Shown: positions 43,801-56,684 of the stretch, piece by piece
How positions within the stretch are numbered: position 1 is the first letter of the stretch
How the letters are laid out: every line of letters starts with the position of its first letter
DNA from: Adiantum capillus-veneris
Taxonomy: Eukaryota > Streptophyta > Polypodiopsida > Polypodiales > Pteridaceae
Assembly: GCA_014529385.2 (NCBI GenBank)
Contig: CM043954.1
Coordinates: forward strand, 91,723,747 to 91,787,746
Length of the DNA stretch: 64,000 nt
Direction: 5' to 3'
Made by a program: the position numbers and the translations under genes
Notes under the pieces: generated by a model
Told to the model about the DNA's origin: nothing
Databases searched by the model: none
What the model saw: the letters and a program-made list of their open reading frames with translations, nothing else

Positions 43801-46305
43801 CCTTTTATATACCAAGTCACTAAAAATTTCCTCTTTATTTTTGTCCATATATAAACCTTATTTTGCCCAATGGAAAGGAATTTGAATTACCAAAAAGAAA
43901 ATTGTGGGTCGTGATATTCCTCCTAGTTGTCAAGCACACAAGTCCCAATTTTTGATATAAATTTAAAATTGACTGTGCTGCATACATTTACGCTCAAACA
44001 ATCATGTTTTCCCCACCATTTATGTTTTAAAAACATAACTGTTCCTCCAGCAATTATGTTTTCCAGGCAATCATTTTCTTGCCTAATGAATGGGGGCAAT
44101 ATCACTAGTGAAGAATGGAATATTCCACTTATTAATCAAGCACTTTTGTTGCAATGATTATACCAAATAAAAAATGTATTTTCCTTGAGTTAAGGTCTGA
44201 TTCCAATGAATTTTTTTAAAAAAAAAAGTCTCCTGAATGTTTTTGGAATAGAATAGATGGGTGACTAAAATAGGGTCAATAATAGAAAAGTGGGTTTTGA
44301 AATTTGGATTTCTGTTTTCTGAAAGGGGTATTTTTTCTGTTTTTACAGGAAAGGGTTAATTCTGCTGGCCGAAGGGTATGTAGTATGTATGTATGTACGA
44401 TGTCGCTAAAATAATGAGATGAGGACAGCAGGGTGTCTGGAAGAAATGAACAGGCACGCAGGCAGCCAGCCCATGGTGAGCTGTTGCGCAGCCCAATCTG
44501 CCAACTACAAAAATTTGTGCCCCATTTTTTTATTGATTTCAAACAAATTATACAACAAACCATGACAATTTCCCCATAGATTTTGTAAGAAAGAATCTAG
44601 AAGATTATAGCTATCAGCCGCCATGCCACCGCAGAAAACGTTGCTATCAACCTCTCTCTCTCTCTCTCTCTCTCTCTTCCTTCTCGCATATTTTCCACAC
44701 ACACAAAAAAAGCTGCACAAAAACTCTCGAGTCTAGCATATGCTTTTGAAGGTTTTGAAAATTTATAAACTTCATTCCTCACAAAATGAAATAGATGAAA
44801 ATACTTTTCTGAAATTCCTATCCAAAAGTTGTATGGTGGTGAATCTTTGTGTTCATTTTTTGAAGGCTGACCCCTTGCTTTAAACCCGGGAAGGCACCCA
44901 ACCGCTCGGATTTTTTTTTTGGCCCTTCACTATGTTCGCACTACGATTAAGGTTACCGCCCACACGCAAAGGAATTCTTTGTAGAATTTGATTGACTTGA
45001 CATTGACGTGACACACACACACAATGCACAAGAAAAGGGAGGGGGTAAACAAGCTCTATCCTAATTGCACCTCAAAAGAGATGCAATTAGTGGTCCAAAC
45101 CGGCTTATTGACCGGTTTTTCCTTCCCACAAAGAAGCGAACTGGAAATACTCGCATAAATTTAAAATTTGCAGGATTTTGAACTATTTTCTCACATATTT
45201 CACTACTTTTCTTCCCTTTACCATGGTTTGCAATCAGGTAGTCTCTATTTTCAGTCGGCTCAAGGCTAAGCTGAGGCAATCCTTTCTTGAACACTGATTC
45301 TACTTCAACTCAACCTAATGATTTTATCACGTTCTAATTATTCTAGAAAGCCATCGTGATTCTTTCACTTGTTTCTCTAGCAATTGCACTTCAAGTGCAG
45401 TGTGCATTGATCTTTACCCTTTCTTGAGAAGGGTATTTACAAAGTCACTAGGGGGACTGGCTTCTTGGCACCCTACTCTTGAGGTCAAAAAAGCTTTGGA
45501 AGGGGTAGGGAATGGTCCGTCGGTGACCATTCCCCATAATCATTGCGACCCCATGACATGAGCAATGACTACAAAGGAATGGTCACTAACGGACCATTCC
45601 CGTCCGTCAAGTGTTGCTAGGAGGGGGGCCACGTACAGAGAGCTGTGCACAATCGTTCATCTGTAGAGATTGCACAAGCCTAGGTGCTGCTTGTTCTGTG
45701 TGCTGACTTGTCGTATAGTGATTGCGTGTTGTCGTGAGCATTCTGCCTGCTGATCTATCAAACACTGCTTAAAATTCCCATACTGACGTGCCATGCAATT
45801 GTTTGTGTGCTGCCATGAGCATTCCGCTTGCTGATGTGGCGTCCATCTAGGGCCTGCAAAACTGGATTCTAGAGTAGAGATGTCAGTAGATGTACGACAT
45901 AGATTAGCTACTCCCCAACCAACAACCTTGACGGGCTATGCAACCTTCTTAAGAGATGAACAAGACTATAAATCTCGACGAAGTTCTATAGAGAAGAGAA
46001 ACTTTGACAACACAAGGGTGTACAATTAGCAAGTCACTCCTCCTCCAAAAATTAGCTAGATGAGTGGTTGTATTATGGCTCAATTGATGGAAACCCCGTT
46101 CGGGGAGGGGGGGACATGACACGGGATAATCAATAGCGGAGACGATGTCACAAATATCGAGACGATGACATTGTGAAGAATAATCCTCATAGGAGGATAA
46201 TCCTCCTCCTGTGGGGTAAAATACATTTGCGCTATGTGGATGGAACAAGACCCTTTTCATGCAAGCCAAGCTCATGATCATGAGGAGAGTGGGCAATACT
46301 CTTTT

Positions 46306-46347
<42 letters not shown>

Positions 46348-47084
46348 CCTTCCTCCTCCTTCAAATTGCACCTATGTCTCTCTTTGCACACGATCACCTC
46401 CACATTTGCACCCTTTGCACCACCTCTATTGGCCTCTGCACCCTCTCTACATCTCCACTCGCATGATGGCTGTTGTCCACCTCTCCATGTTTCCACCTGT
46501 CTCCACAAGATTGCTCCTGGTGACCACTGCAACCTCCGCACGTCTCCACCTCACCCAATGGCTATTGCAAATGCTAAGGGGTGATTGGAGTTGCTGATAG
46601 CAACCATGACAATGACATGGTGGGACCCCTCACCCTAGGGTTGAGTGCAAGCTTGGAAGGCAAGACGGTGTGGCAAGGACACCAACAATGGTTTATGATG
46701 GGGCAACAAAAGCAAAACAAGAGTCCTTGGCAAGTGAGCAGATACACAATCCATAGAGAGAAATCGCACAAGCGCATGGGCATATGGGCCTCGATTGGGG
46801 TTGAGCACGTGGCCAAGGCGCATTAGTGTTGTGGTGGATTGGAGGATATTGGAGCAACAGGCAGTGCGGATCACAAGAGTGGAGGAGGTTGGAGTGGCAA
46901 GAAGGGGAGCCCTTCCAAATGCTAGTAGGCAATTATGATATTTATCGAATGTCAAGCCATCCAATCAAAAGATGTAAGCATTGGATTTGAAGCAAGGGGC
47001 GACTATGTTGATCATGGGTATATGGGGGTGAAGGTGATCCAACTGCATAGGCGACGAGCGTGTACTCTCTCTTTGTACAATATA

Positions 47085-47124
<40 letters not shown>

Positions 47125-47393
47125 CGGACCCACACACTCGTATGGAATAAAGTAGCATAATCAACTTCTTATAAGAATACCAAGGGCCCTTAATATAAAA
47201 CTCTCGAGCCCTTTATGGAAAAAAAATAAAAATACCAAGGACCTTCATGACCATTTTTGGTAAAGTTTTCATAATGTCACTCACAACTGGAGCCCTTTTG
47301 ATTGGAGCCCTTCAAAAGGGCTCGCTCTTTACCCTACTCTCGAGTCTCTCTACCTCAAAATGCCAAGTTTCACAAAAAATAATTTTGATAAGA
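43801..47393. other. Intergenic DNA with CT microsatellites, no gene assigned
   Basis: No coding region recognised. (CT)n tracts lie at about 44651-44677, 46307-46344 and 47088-47121. Near 45515-45605, 'ggaatggtcc' and 'ggaccattcc' occur in inverted arrangement, and could be a small fold-back element. A gcacctcaaaagagatgcaa palindrome near 45066-45086 resembles one inside the MITE-like repeats at 47394-48033. Confidence 0.4.
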
Positions 47394-48033
47394 GGCCCCC
47401 CACACGGGAGGGCGTAATTTGTGAGACAAGACACTTACTTTTTTGATTTGACATGCGTACAAGCACACACGAAAAGGAAAGAGGAGGTAACCTTTGCAAA
47501 ATCCAACTGCACCTCAAAGAGGTGTAGTTATGCGAAGGGAGGAGAGGTAATCCAATAACAATTATCCCCTCTCGTGTGGGGGTACCTTAAAAAGCCCCCC
47601 ACACGCAAGGGGGGTAATTTGTTATTTGAACAAAATTATACCTTCCAGCTCACGTCCACACATGATGGGGAAAAGTAATTCGTTATTTGAGTGGCGGATA
47701 AGCCAACTGCACCTCAAAGAGGTGTAGTTAGCCCCAGCTTGGCACGTTATGTGAAATAATGTGCTTTGGAATTCTCCAACCTCACTTCGCTTTGCCTTTA
47801 AATATTAAACAAGGGTTGTATATTGTTTTATTTAAAGGCATGGAAAACTTTTGCAAGGTGAAAATGTTTATTTTAAAAGTGAACATCCATCACTTGACCT
47901 TTTCAAGGTCCATATCCCTTCAACTTTATCTACGTGTGAGTGTGAGGAAGAATTGGTTATGGAGGAAATCGATTTTTGTGTGAAGCTGAGGGGGTAACTT
48001 GAAAACTGCTGACCCCCTCTCGTGTGGGGGGGC
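47394..48033. mobile_element. Two MITE-like units with GGCCCCCCACACG inverted ends
   Basis: GGCCCCCCACACGGGAGGG at 47394 is matched inverted by CCCCCTCTCGTGTGGGGGGG at about 48012-48031. An internal pair (CCCTCTCGTGTGGGGG near 47566 and CCCCCCACACGCAAGGGG near 47595) splits the interval into a unit of about 190 bp and one of about 440 bp. Each contains the palindrome aactgcacctcaaagaggtg (about 47501 and 47707). No coding capacity. No clear target duplication. Confidence 0.45.
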
Positions 48034-48859
48034 CCTAATAGACAACAAACTGCTCATGCGTGGCACAAGCTTCTAGAACCTTGGCACATAGAGACACGAA
48101 CAATCTCAATTCAAATTCAAAAGGAATTAAAATTATGTGTTCTTGAATATAGAAAAAACCCTGTGAAATGCATTATTCCTGAAACAAAAAAGCGTATGAT
48201 GACCATGCTGAGGAATCCTTACACATCATGTCATGCCAGGTGTCCTTCTTATTGGGTGCCAGCATGACACGCCCATGGTACACGTACCCTCCCTGGTTGT
48301 GACCCTTCCAAGAGAGGGTAGGTATATCCATTTTTAAAGAACGCCCTTTGCACATATGGAGCTTGGGACTCGTGAGTTGTGATAATTTTGACTACTACCT
48401 AGGTAATGCTTCCCTTCTGATCTCTATGCAACTTTCTCACTTAAATTTGGAGACTCGCCACGTGTACATGTTTGCCTTGAGAAAATTTGGTAAGGCCCCA
48501 TTTTCGACAGCATCATGGATGACACTTTTCACCTTTGGCATTTTCATACGAGGTGGACAGTGCGTGGTTAAACTACACACTCTAATATTCGATCGTGGAG
48601 GCACGAGTTTGCATTTTTGCTATCTGTTGCCTATTATTTTTGCATTTTGGGTCTAACCAAAGTGAATGAAGATGGTTGGCAAAAGGGTGTCTCCTGTAGC
48701 TCCATCTTAACCCTAACACAAGGTGAATAGCTACAATGGCCTACATAAGATGATGTGGCCCCCAAGTTAGTTCGTCCTCTTAAACACAAAATAAGATGTT
48801 GTGCAAGTACCTTGACAACTCTCCCCGTTCCAAAGACCATGTTACTCTGTTGCATTTAT
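48034..48859. other. Non-coding spacer before the LINE
   Basis: No gene recognised. The 3' end of the minus-strand LINE should lie in or next to this interval, but no poly(A) tail (poly-T on the plus strand) marks it. Confidence 0.35.
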
Positions 48860-48889
48860 GGGTAAGCTGACTTGTCCTACCCCCAATTT

Positions 48890-50560
48890 TTAGGGTGACC
48901 TATTGCGAGGCCAGCAACTTGTCGACCTCTTTCTGCTGCCCGCCTTGCGAGCGAATTTTGGTGTTGTCCACATATCTTTAGCCATAATAGCCCAAGCCTC
49001 GTGTTCCTTAGCGAGGGCTACCAAAAACTTGGCACATTGAGCCTTTGTGTGAGTGTTGGGGTTAAGAATCCCAAGCCCACCTTGCTCCACAGGTCTCGCA
49101 ACCATCTCCCATTTTGCCCATTGCCAGAGTGTTGTGCCTTTCATGTTGTTCTTCCAAAAACAAATCACTTTACTGGTTTCAAGAACTCTTTCGAGTTGCA
49201 TAGCTTAAGCTGCGGACCATTAAAGGCTATGTAGGGTAACATGAAAGAATTGATAACCTTTATTCTGCTTGGGAAGGGGAGAAGCATGTACTCCCACCTG
49301 CGCATCTTAGTCTTTACCTTCTCCATAACCCATAAAAATCTCTGCTTGTGAGTAACTCCCACCCCCAACCGGGCTCCCAGGTGACAAAAAATCTTCCCTT
49401 TGACACTATCTCCCCGGTCCATAAAGACGAATCAAACCAGTCATTCTCGATTTTTCCACACTACACCTTGACCTTGAGGCTAAGGCAAACATTTGCACAA
49501 TTTCTAGAGCTTTCATGATAACCTCAGGGCAAAACCTCAAGGCAAGCTTTAAGAAAGAGCAGGGAATCATCCGCGAAAAGCTTTGCCAGCAGTTGGTCCT
49601 TATTCGACAGAGCCAATCCTTGAATCTCTCCTTTAGCAGCACTGTTTTCCAGTATCGTAAAGAGGCAAGTGGGCATCCTTGTTTTATGGATCTTCTAGCC
49701 TCAAAAGCACCCACAATTCTCTCATTGAATAGGAGCTTTGATTGGCTTCCAACAACTAGGGTGTTGACTAGGCGGCACATCCGTGCCCAAAGCCTAATGA
49801 CTTCATGACATCTTCAATGAACGACCATGTTATCATGTCATAGGATCTATCAGGATCCAGTTGAAGTAAGATACACTCTTGCTTTGAGAAAGCGGCATAT
49901 TCAATGCCAACCATTGCGGCCAAAATGTTGTCATATGTTGACCTTCCCTTGATGAAGCCATGCTGGTGGGGAGTGAGAACTTTGTCGAGGAGGGGGGATA
50001 GGCTGAGGGCTATAGTTTTGGCGATTATTTTATAGGCTACTGACACCATCGTTATGGGGCACCAATGCTTAAGTTGGGAGCAATATACTTGTTTGGGGAT
50101 AGGCTTAATGAGGCCTCTTTTAATGCTTACGTCCATGACCCCATCCCCAAAGTCTTGATTTGCCATTTTCGTGATGGGTGACTTAAGATCTTCCCAACAT
50201 TCCATGAAGAACTTAGTAGTCAACCCATCCCAACCAAGGGAGCTTTTCTTTTCCTAGAGCATGCAGCACAAGGGAGCATTCATCCTCGGTGAACGCCTTC
50301 TCCAGGAGGTTGGCTTCAGAGAGGAATATGGTTCTTTTGACGCTCCCAAGGAGAGTTTCTCTGGCGGCATCTATCTTAGGGGAGTGAGCCTCAGGCTGGT
50401 CTATGGTCTATTGCAAGTGGTTGAGCATTAATGCATCCATTTCATCAGGATTTTCAATATCATTTCCATCCGTATTTGTGACAAAGTGGACCAGGCCCCA
50501 ATTTCTTTTAACTTTGAGGTCCCTGAAGAAGTGAGTACGATTAGCCTCCTCCGGTTGGAG
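48890..50560 (-). pseudogene. LINE ORF2 reverse transcriptase and C-terminal region
   Basis: Motifs in order: GLIKPIPKQV...HWCPITMVSVAYKIIAKTIA, HQHGFIKGRSTYDNILA, LLQLDPDRSYDMI, then RSIKQGCPLA near 49690. The catalytic FADD motif (LFADDSLLFL) near 49565 is present but in another frame from its surroundings. The distal part has RIKVINSFMLPYIAFNG and GGLGILNPNTHTKAQCAKFL (49120-49050), the conserved region after RT. At least four frame changes. Confidence 0.8.
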
Positions 50561-50564
50561 GAAG

Positions 50565-50781
50565 CAAGGCTAAAAAGATACATTTTTCCTAACCAAAGAA
50601 AATAAGGGCAAACTTGAAATTCAACCGGTTTTTAGGTCAAAATTTGAAGCTTTTACCGGTATTCACACTAAAACTTGTGTAAATTTGCCGGTTTTCTTCA
50701 AGGCAAGCTCAAAATCTAGCCGAGATTTTATGATTTTAGCTAGTTAAAAAAACACTATACCCCGGTTTTTTTCTAACACTA
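50565..50781. mobile_element. 217-bp hAT-like MITE inserted in the LINE
   Basis: The segment interrupts LINE ORF2. It is flanked by GGAGGAAG (50557-50564) and GAAGGAAG (50782-50789), a 7-of-8 match that looks like an 8-bp target duplication. The ends are weakly inverted (CAAGGCTAAAAAG and, reversed, TAGTGTTAGAAAA). Much of the inside (aataagggcaaacttgaaat onward to ttctaacact) matches a part of every 848-bp satellite unit at 54000-64000. No coding capacity; hAT assignment rests on duplication length only. Confidence 0.6.
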
Positions 50782-50976
50782 GAAGGAAGATTTATCTGGA
50801 AAGGATTATGGCCTTCCTCACCTCCTCCAGTTGAAGATCGATTAATTTCGCTTTAGCTTCTAGCCATCTTCTGTGCTATGTCTCTGAAGCGAAACCTTCC
50901 TGTTTTTTGGTGGTTAAGATTTCAAAATTGTTTATGAACTGATTGAGTTTTGAGTCCACATCTTTTCAAATCTTGC

Positions 50977-51800
50977 TCATAGCTTTGAGGGCGAGACTTC
51001 TAAAGAGAGGGTCATTGGGTAGGTGGGCCCCTGTCGAGAGTAGCTTTTTAGAACCTTGAGGGCAATGATCCGCTCCTTTGTTATTTTTTCAATTTGATGC
51101 TTAGCGGAAGGTGATTTGATAAGCACTGTGACGTTATCACCTTCATTTCCAAGCATAAAGGTAACCAATCAGCCTGATGAGAGTAGTAGCACCGGTCCAA
51201 TCGGGAAGCTGTATTGGCATATTGTAAGCTAGGGTATGTGAACCCTGGCGTGCTGCTCCATGGGCCTAACTCCCACATGTCCACCAATGCACATTTCTCA
51301 CACACATAGACTTAGACATTTGTATTGTTCAGATCCAGCTAACATGTTTGATGTGCCAGTTCTGTCCTTCTTTCTCCACCATATTATAATCACCTACCAA
51401 GAGCCATTCTCCTTCAACATGGATATCTTTAAGGTGCTCCCACAGTGGCCCTATCCTTCGCTACACACGGCTCATACACGTTGATTATAGTGACAATTTG
51501 ATTAGCCCATTTTATCTTGATTCCCAAAGCCCTCCCTGAGGGATGATTGAAGACTACCTTAGGCTCAAAATAACTGTCCAGAATAGAGAGGACCCTAGTG
51601 AATCCATTGGCTCCCTCTCCATAGAAGGCTAATTTCTTACCAAATGTTTGCTTTCTTTTGCAAGTGGCATCTAGGTTATGCTTCTGGATAGCCCAAAAGC
51701 TGATCTCCTTACCTCTTCTAACTTCCTCCCCAAATAGTGAGCTCTCCTTTTGGGTTTTAATCCCCTTCACGTTCCAAGAATTGCAAATCAACTCTTCCAT
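50977..51800 (-). pseudogene. LINE ORF2 endonuclease domain
   Basis: Starts with MEELICNSWNVKGI, the usual NxRG-type opening of the endonuclease. It continues with FWAIQKHNLD (E to Q at the usual LxExK position). After a frame change it has SRLDRCYYS and SQCLSNHLPL, where active enzymes have SDHxPL. The altered acidic residues suggest loss of nicking activity. The family role is nicking of the target DNA. Confidence 0.75.
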
Positions 51801-53310
51801 TTATTGAGATAGGGGTACGAACTCCTCAACTTCAAGGCCCTCATCTTTGGTGCCCTCTTTTCTGCTATTCTCTTCTCTCAGCTCAATCCCATGCCCCTCA
51901 GTGACCTTGAAATTTTTGAGGTTATCATCCCGAAGAATCTCAAAGATGTTATCATATAGGAGGGGGGGTTTGGGAGCGTTTGATGGGGCTTCTTTCAGCT
52001 CTCTGACTGCTCGTGCTTGGGATTTGAAACGCTTGCAAGAACTATTGGACACTTGGTGCCAACCTTTATCTTGGTTTTTAAATGTGGGAGATAGAACAAT
52101 GTTCTATACTAGTGGGGATGATTTGTCTGTGCAGTGGACATGAAACGATAATTGGGGGTGGCCTTATTGTTGCTAGATTGGGCCTTGGTGGGTATCTCTT
52201 CATTCCCTATGGTCACTAGGTCGGAGGTCAGCTACTTATTTTCCTGTGTCTTCACTGTACCTTCCTGTGGAGTCTTCTCTTCAGTTTCCGTATGTTTCAT
52301 AGCAAAATCGCCTTTTTCACTCGTGACATGGCTTGGGATCGCTATTGAAGCGTGCTATTGAAGCGGCTAGACACACCCTAGCAAAATGTCCAAATTTGCT
52401 ACACTTGAAACATACCCCAAAGAAGGTGCCAAAGTTCAACGGAATGACCTTAAGACCAACCCCCACATTCACTACGAGATTCTTGGGCTGAGCCTTTCTA
52501 AGATCCCACCATATACACACCTTATTGGCTGTAGTGCCCACTGTTCTATTCGATGGTACAAAGAGAGGGGTACCTAGGGCTACGGCAAGGTCTTTTAAAT
52601 TGCTTCTTAGCCACATCGAGATGTTCACAAACTCTACCCATACTGGGCACATATCTTGAAATGCATCAAGGGACTCAAAAGATGGATCCCAAGGAAGCAC
52701 GCATACCAGTGATCGATTGAGAAATAATGGGCTCTTGGTTAAGACCTTCGCTACAGCCGCTTTGTCACTAAATTGCACATAGAAAAAACTTTTTGCCAAG
52801 TATTGAGCATTAAGCATAGAACCTCCCTGATTTAATACATGGGGATTGTGGAGCCAATTGATAAGTTCAACTCTGATACGCACCCTGCCCACGAATCCAA
52901 AGACCAATGTGGATTTAGCGAGTTCGGCAAGCTATTTCTTAATTAGAGCAGGAGGAACGACAATGGTGAGTCCGTCCTCCACTTCCACACTTTGCGAGAG
53001 TGATTTTGATAAGGCTTGATAAGCTTTGTCCCCCTTGGAGACATCCTGAGATCCGGTAGGTGTCCGTGCTTCTTCTTTCCATCATCCTTTTGTTCAAAGA
53101 AAGCGCACTCAGAATCTCGGCCAATTCTTTTTCAATATAGGACTTTTGCGCTTTAAGTTCCTCTTTACTTAGCCCCAAAATATTTAAACCCAAACCCCCA
53201 AAACCCCCCCACCCCCCCCCCCCCCACCCCCCCCCTTTCCCCTTTTGGGCTACTATCTCCCCTACCCGGGAGGGCTTTTCTTTTCCTATACTTACCCTTG
53301 ACTTATGCAT
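51801..53310 (-). pseudogene. LINE ORF1 (nucleic-acid-binding protein), frameshifted
   Basis: An N-terminal segment (53310-52939) is Gly-rich because of a poly-C tract on the plus strand. The main block (52907-52317) reads LINWLHNPHVLNQGGSMLNA, FFYVQFSDKAAVAKVL and SLVCVLPWDPSF, the DUF4283-like domain of plant LINE ORF1. It ends in a zinc knuckle, CFKCSKFGHFARVC. A last segment (52052-51801) precedes ORF2. ORF1 proteins bind the element RNA. Stops at several points make it non-functional. Confidence 0.75.
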
Positions 53311-53405
53311 TTGAAATGCTTTAAATTTGGGCTACTATCTCCCCTACCCGGGAGGGCTTTTCTTTTCCTATACTTACCCTTCACTTATGCATTTGAAATG
53401 TTTTA
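53248..53405 (+). repeat. 79-bp tandem duplication next to a poly-C tract
   Basis: 'gggctactatctcccctacc' and the bases after it occur twice, differing at two or three positions. C-rich homopolymers at 53204-53236 precede it and may be a sequencing problem zone. Confidence 0.85.
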
Positions 53406-53738
53406 AATCGATTGGGGCCCCGAAACCTAACATACACATATGGAGCTTCTGATGCTCATTTCACTATAGTTTAGTGTTAGTGTGGAGTCATGGACCATGT
53501 GACAATCCTATTTGCCCACTACCAACTGGCAACAACTCTTATAAATACATTATCCTAGTAGGGTGATACCCCGTTTGTAGTAGTTGTGGCATTTTCTACA
53601 TTTCTAATCACAAGTCAACTTCAGTACCATAGTGCCGTGTAAACCTTGGAATTTGGAACTAGGAAATATCCCACGAGGCGTTTTGGCAAAGGGAAAAAAG
53701 AGATTTCTTCTCTATCTTCTCTTACAAGAAGAGAGTCT
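53406..53738. other. Spacer between LINE and satellite array
   Basis: No gene or repeat recognised in these 330 bases. Confidence 0.4.
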
Positions 53739-54006
53739 TAGGGTGGGTTCAGACCAAGCGGCGAAAGAAAAGTGCGAAGGGGTGTCAATGCTCCATGGCG
53801 AAAGTTGATTGGTTGAAGTTGAGGCACTCTTTTGTCGGACCCTCCATTTTTCTTTCGACCCCCCCCCCCCCCCCCCCCCGGAAGAGTTGATAGCCTCTCT
53901 CAGCCCCCTTTGCTTTTTCATTGTTTCGCCTCCACATTGTTCACACTAGGCGGCTGCAGATTTGTGAAGACTTCTTTCTTCTGTCGACTTAGTCTGAACC
54001 CAGCCT
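53739..54006. mobile_element. MITE with GGGTTCAGAC inverted ends at the array edge
   Basis: GGGTGGGTTCAGACCAAGC at 53739 is matched by the reversed end GGCTGGGTTCAGACTAAGTC at about 53985-54004. The body is about 265 bp with a C19 run (53860-53878). The right part of this element, from 'ggaagagttgat' to 'gaacccagcctc', recurs in every 848-bp satellite unit, while the left part occurs only here. The array therefore seems to have grown out of a truncated copy. Confidence 0.55.
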
Positions 54007-56438
54007 CATTCGACAGGAGCTAGCTCATTTGGTTGAAGCAATCGACCTCCGTGACTTGGGTCACGGGTTTGATTGTAAGAATTGAGTGATTTTTGAAGGT
54101 GCATTTGTAGCTTACGAGCGAGAATGCTCGTACTTTACAAAAAAAAAGAACGTAGTCTCACAATAGCTCACATATTGTAATGACATGCAAACAAATAAAT
54201 TCACTCACAACATAGTGCAAAGAAACTCTAAACAGAAAAAAAAAGTAATTAATACAGTCCAAAGGAGCTAACTTGGTTGTTTGAGCATTCATCCTTGGTG
54301 ACCATAGTCATTGGTTCAAATGCGGCCACGTGACCCGTTGGCACTCACGCACGTTCTTTGTCACCTCACACGAGACATAACGATTTGCCAAAAAAAAATA
54401 AGAATTAATACAAATGTATCAATGCAAACTCAATCACTTCTTTCTATGGACAAGAGAAATATTTTGACCTTTCATTTCCATCGGAATCACGGCTAGAAAA
54501 AAAAACAATTTCTCTAAATAAGGGCAAACTTGAAATTCTCCCGGGCTTTAGGTAAAAATTTGAAGCTTTTGTCGATAATTACACTAAAAGTTGTGTAAAT
54601 TTTTAGGTTTGCTTAAAGACAAGCTCAAAATCTAACCGGGATTTTAGAATTTTAGTCGGGTAAAATACACTGGACCCGGTTTCTTTCTAACACTGATCAA
54701 GCTTTTCATTTCCTAAATTCACCCCTCGGAAGAGTTGATGGCCTCTCTCAGCCCCCTTTGCTTTTTCATTGTTTCGCCTCCACACTGTTCACACTAGGCG
54801 GCTGCAGATTTGTGAAGACTTCTTTCTTCTGTCGGCTCAGTCTGAACCCAGCCTCATTCGACAGGAGCTAGCTCATTTGGTTGAAGCAATCGACCTCCGT
54901 GACTTGGGTCACAGGTTTGATTGCAAGAATTGAGTGATTTTTAAAGGTGCATTTGTAGCTTATGAGCGAGAATGCTCGTACTTTACAAAAAAAAAGAACG
55001 TAGTCTCACAATAGCTCACATACTGTAATGACTTGCAAACAAATAAATTCACTCATTACATAGTGCAAAAAAACTCTAAACAAAAAAAAAGAAGTAATTA
55101 ATACAGTCCAAAGGAGCTAACTTGGTTGTTTGAGCATTCATCCTTGGTGACCATAGTCATTGGTTCAAATGCGGCCAAGTGACCCGTTGGCACTCACGCA
55201 CGTTCTTTGTCACCTCACACGAGACATAACGATTTGCCAAAAAAAAAGAAAGAATTCATACAAATGTGTCAATGCAAACTCAATCACTTCTCTCTATGGA
55301 CAAGAGAAATATTTTGACCTTTCATTTCTATCGGACTCACTGCTAGAAAAAAAAACAATTTCTTTAAATAAGGGCAAACTTGAAATTCTCCCGGGCTGCA
55401 GGTCAAAATTTGAAGCTTTTGCCGATAATTACACTAAAAGTTGTGTAAAATTTTAGGTTTGCTTAAAGACAAGCTCAAAATCTAACCGGGATTTTAGAAT
55501 TTCAGTCGGGTAAAATACATTGGACCCGGTTTCTTTCTAAGACTTCTTTCTTTTGTCGGCTCAGTCTGAACCCAGCCTCATTCGACAGGAGCTAGCTCAT
55601 TTGGTTGAAGCAATCGACCTCCGTGACTTGGGTCACAGGTTTGATTGCAAGAATTGAGTGATTTTTAAAGGTGCATTTGTAGCTTATGAGCGAGGATGCT
55701 CGTACTTTACAAAAAAAAAGAACGTAGTCTCACAATAGCTCACATACTGTAATGACTTGCAAACAAATAAATTCACTCACTACATAGTGCAAAGAAACTC
55801 TAAACAGAAAAAAAAAAAAGTATTTAATATAGTCCAAAGGAACTAACTTGGTTGTTTGAGCATTCATCCTTGGTGACCATAGCCATTGGTTAAAATGCGG
55901 CCACATGACGTGTTGGCACTCATGCACGTTATTTGTCACCTCACACGAAACATAACGACTTGCCAAAAAAAAAATAAAAAAATACAAATGTGTCAATGCA
56001 AACTCAATCACTTCTTTCTATGGACAAGAGAAATATTTTGACCTTTCATTTCCATCGGACTCACGGCTAGAAAAAAAAACAATTTCTCTAAATAAGGGCA
56101 AACTTGAAATTCTCCCGAGCTTTAGGTTAAAATTTGAAGCTTTTGCCGATAATTACACTAAAAGTTGTGTAAATTTTTAGGTTTGCTTAAAGACAACCTC
56201 AAAATCTAACCGGGATTTTAGAATTTCAGTCGGGTAAAATACACTAGACCCGGTTTTTTTCTAACACTGATCAAGCTTTTCATTTCCTAAATTCACCCCT
56301 CGGAAGAGTTGATGGCCTCTCTCAGCCCCCTTTGCTTTTTCATTGTTTCGCCTCCACACTGTTCACACTAGGCGGCTGCAGATTTGTGAAGACTTCTTTC
56401 TTCTGTCGGCTCAGTCTGAACCCAACCTCATTCGACAG

Positions 56439-56512
56439 AAGCTAGCTCATTTGGTTGAAGCAATTGACCTCCGTGACTTGGGTCATGGGTTTGATTGCAA
56501 GAATTGAGTGAT
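56439..56512 (+). repeat. tRNA-like (SINE-type) module A, one representative copy
   Basis: Box A-like TAGCTCATTTGG at 56443-56454 and box B-like GGGTTTGATTGC at 56487-56498, at tRNA-like spacing. It is followed about 50 bp later by a run of A. This arrangement marks tRNA-derived SINE heads transcribed by RNA polymerase III. The same module recurs in nearly every unit. I do not claim a functional tRNA. Confidence 0.55.
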
Positions 56513-56684
56513 TTTTGAAGGTGCATTTGTAACTTACGAGCGAGAATGGTCGTACTTTCCAAAAAAAAAGAACGTAGTCTCACAATAGCTCACATACTGT
56601 AATGACTTGCAAACAAATAAATTCACTCACTACATAGTGCAAAGAAACTCTAAACAGAAAAAAAAGTAATTAATACAGTCCAAA

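Larger units (their letters stand above)
48860..53310 (-). mobile_element. Non-LTR retrotransposon (LINE, L1-type), decayed
   Basis: Reading leftward: ORF1 with a CCHC knuckle, then an apurinic-type endonuclease, reverse transcriptase and a C-terminal region, the order of plant L1-type LINEs. Many frameshifts interrupt both ORFs. A 217-bp MITE lies in ORF2 between endonuclease and RT (50565-50781). The 5' end is near 53310. The 3' end is not defined. Confidence 0.85.

Noticed and set aside
45515-45605. Possible hairpin terminator or structured RNA from ggaatggtcc/ggaccattcc repeats
   Set aside because: More simply a fold-back repeat; no gene next to it and no further support.
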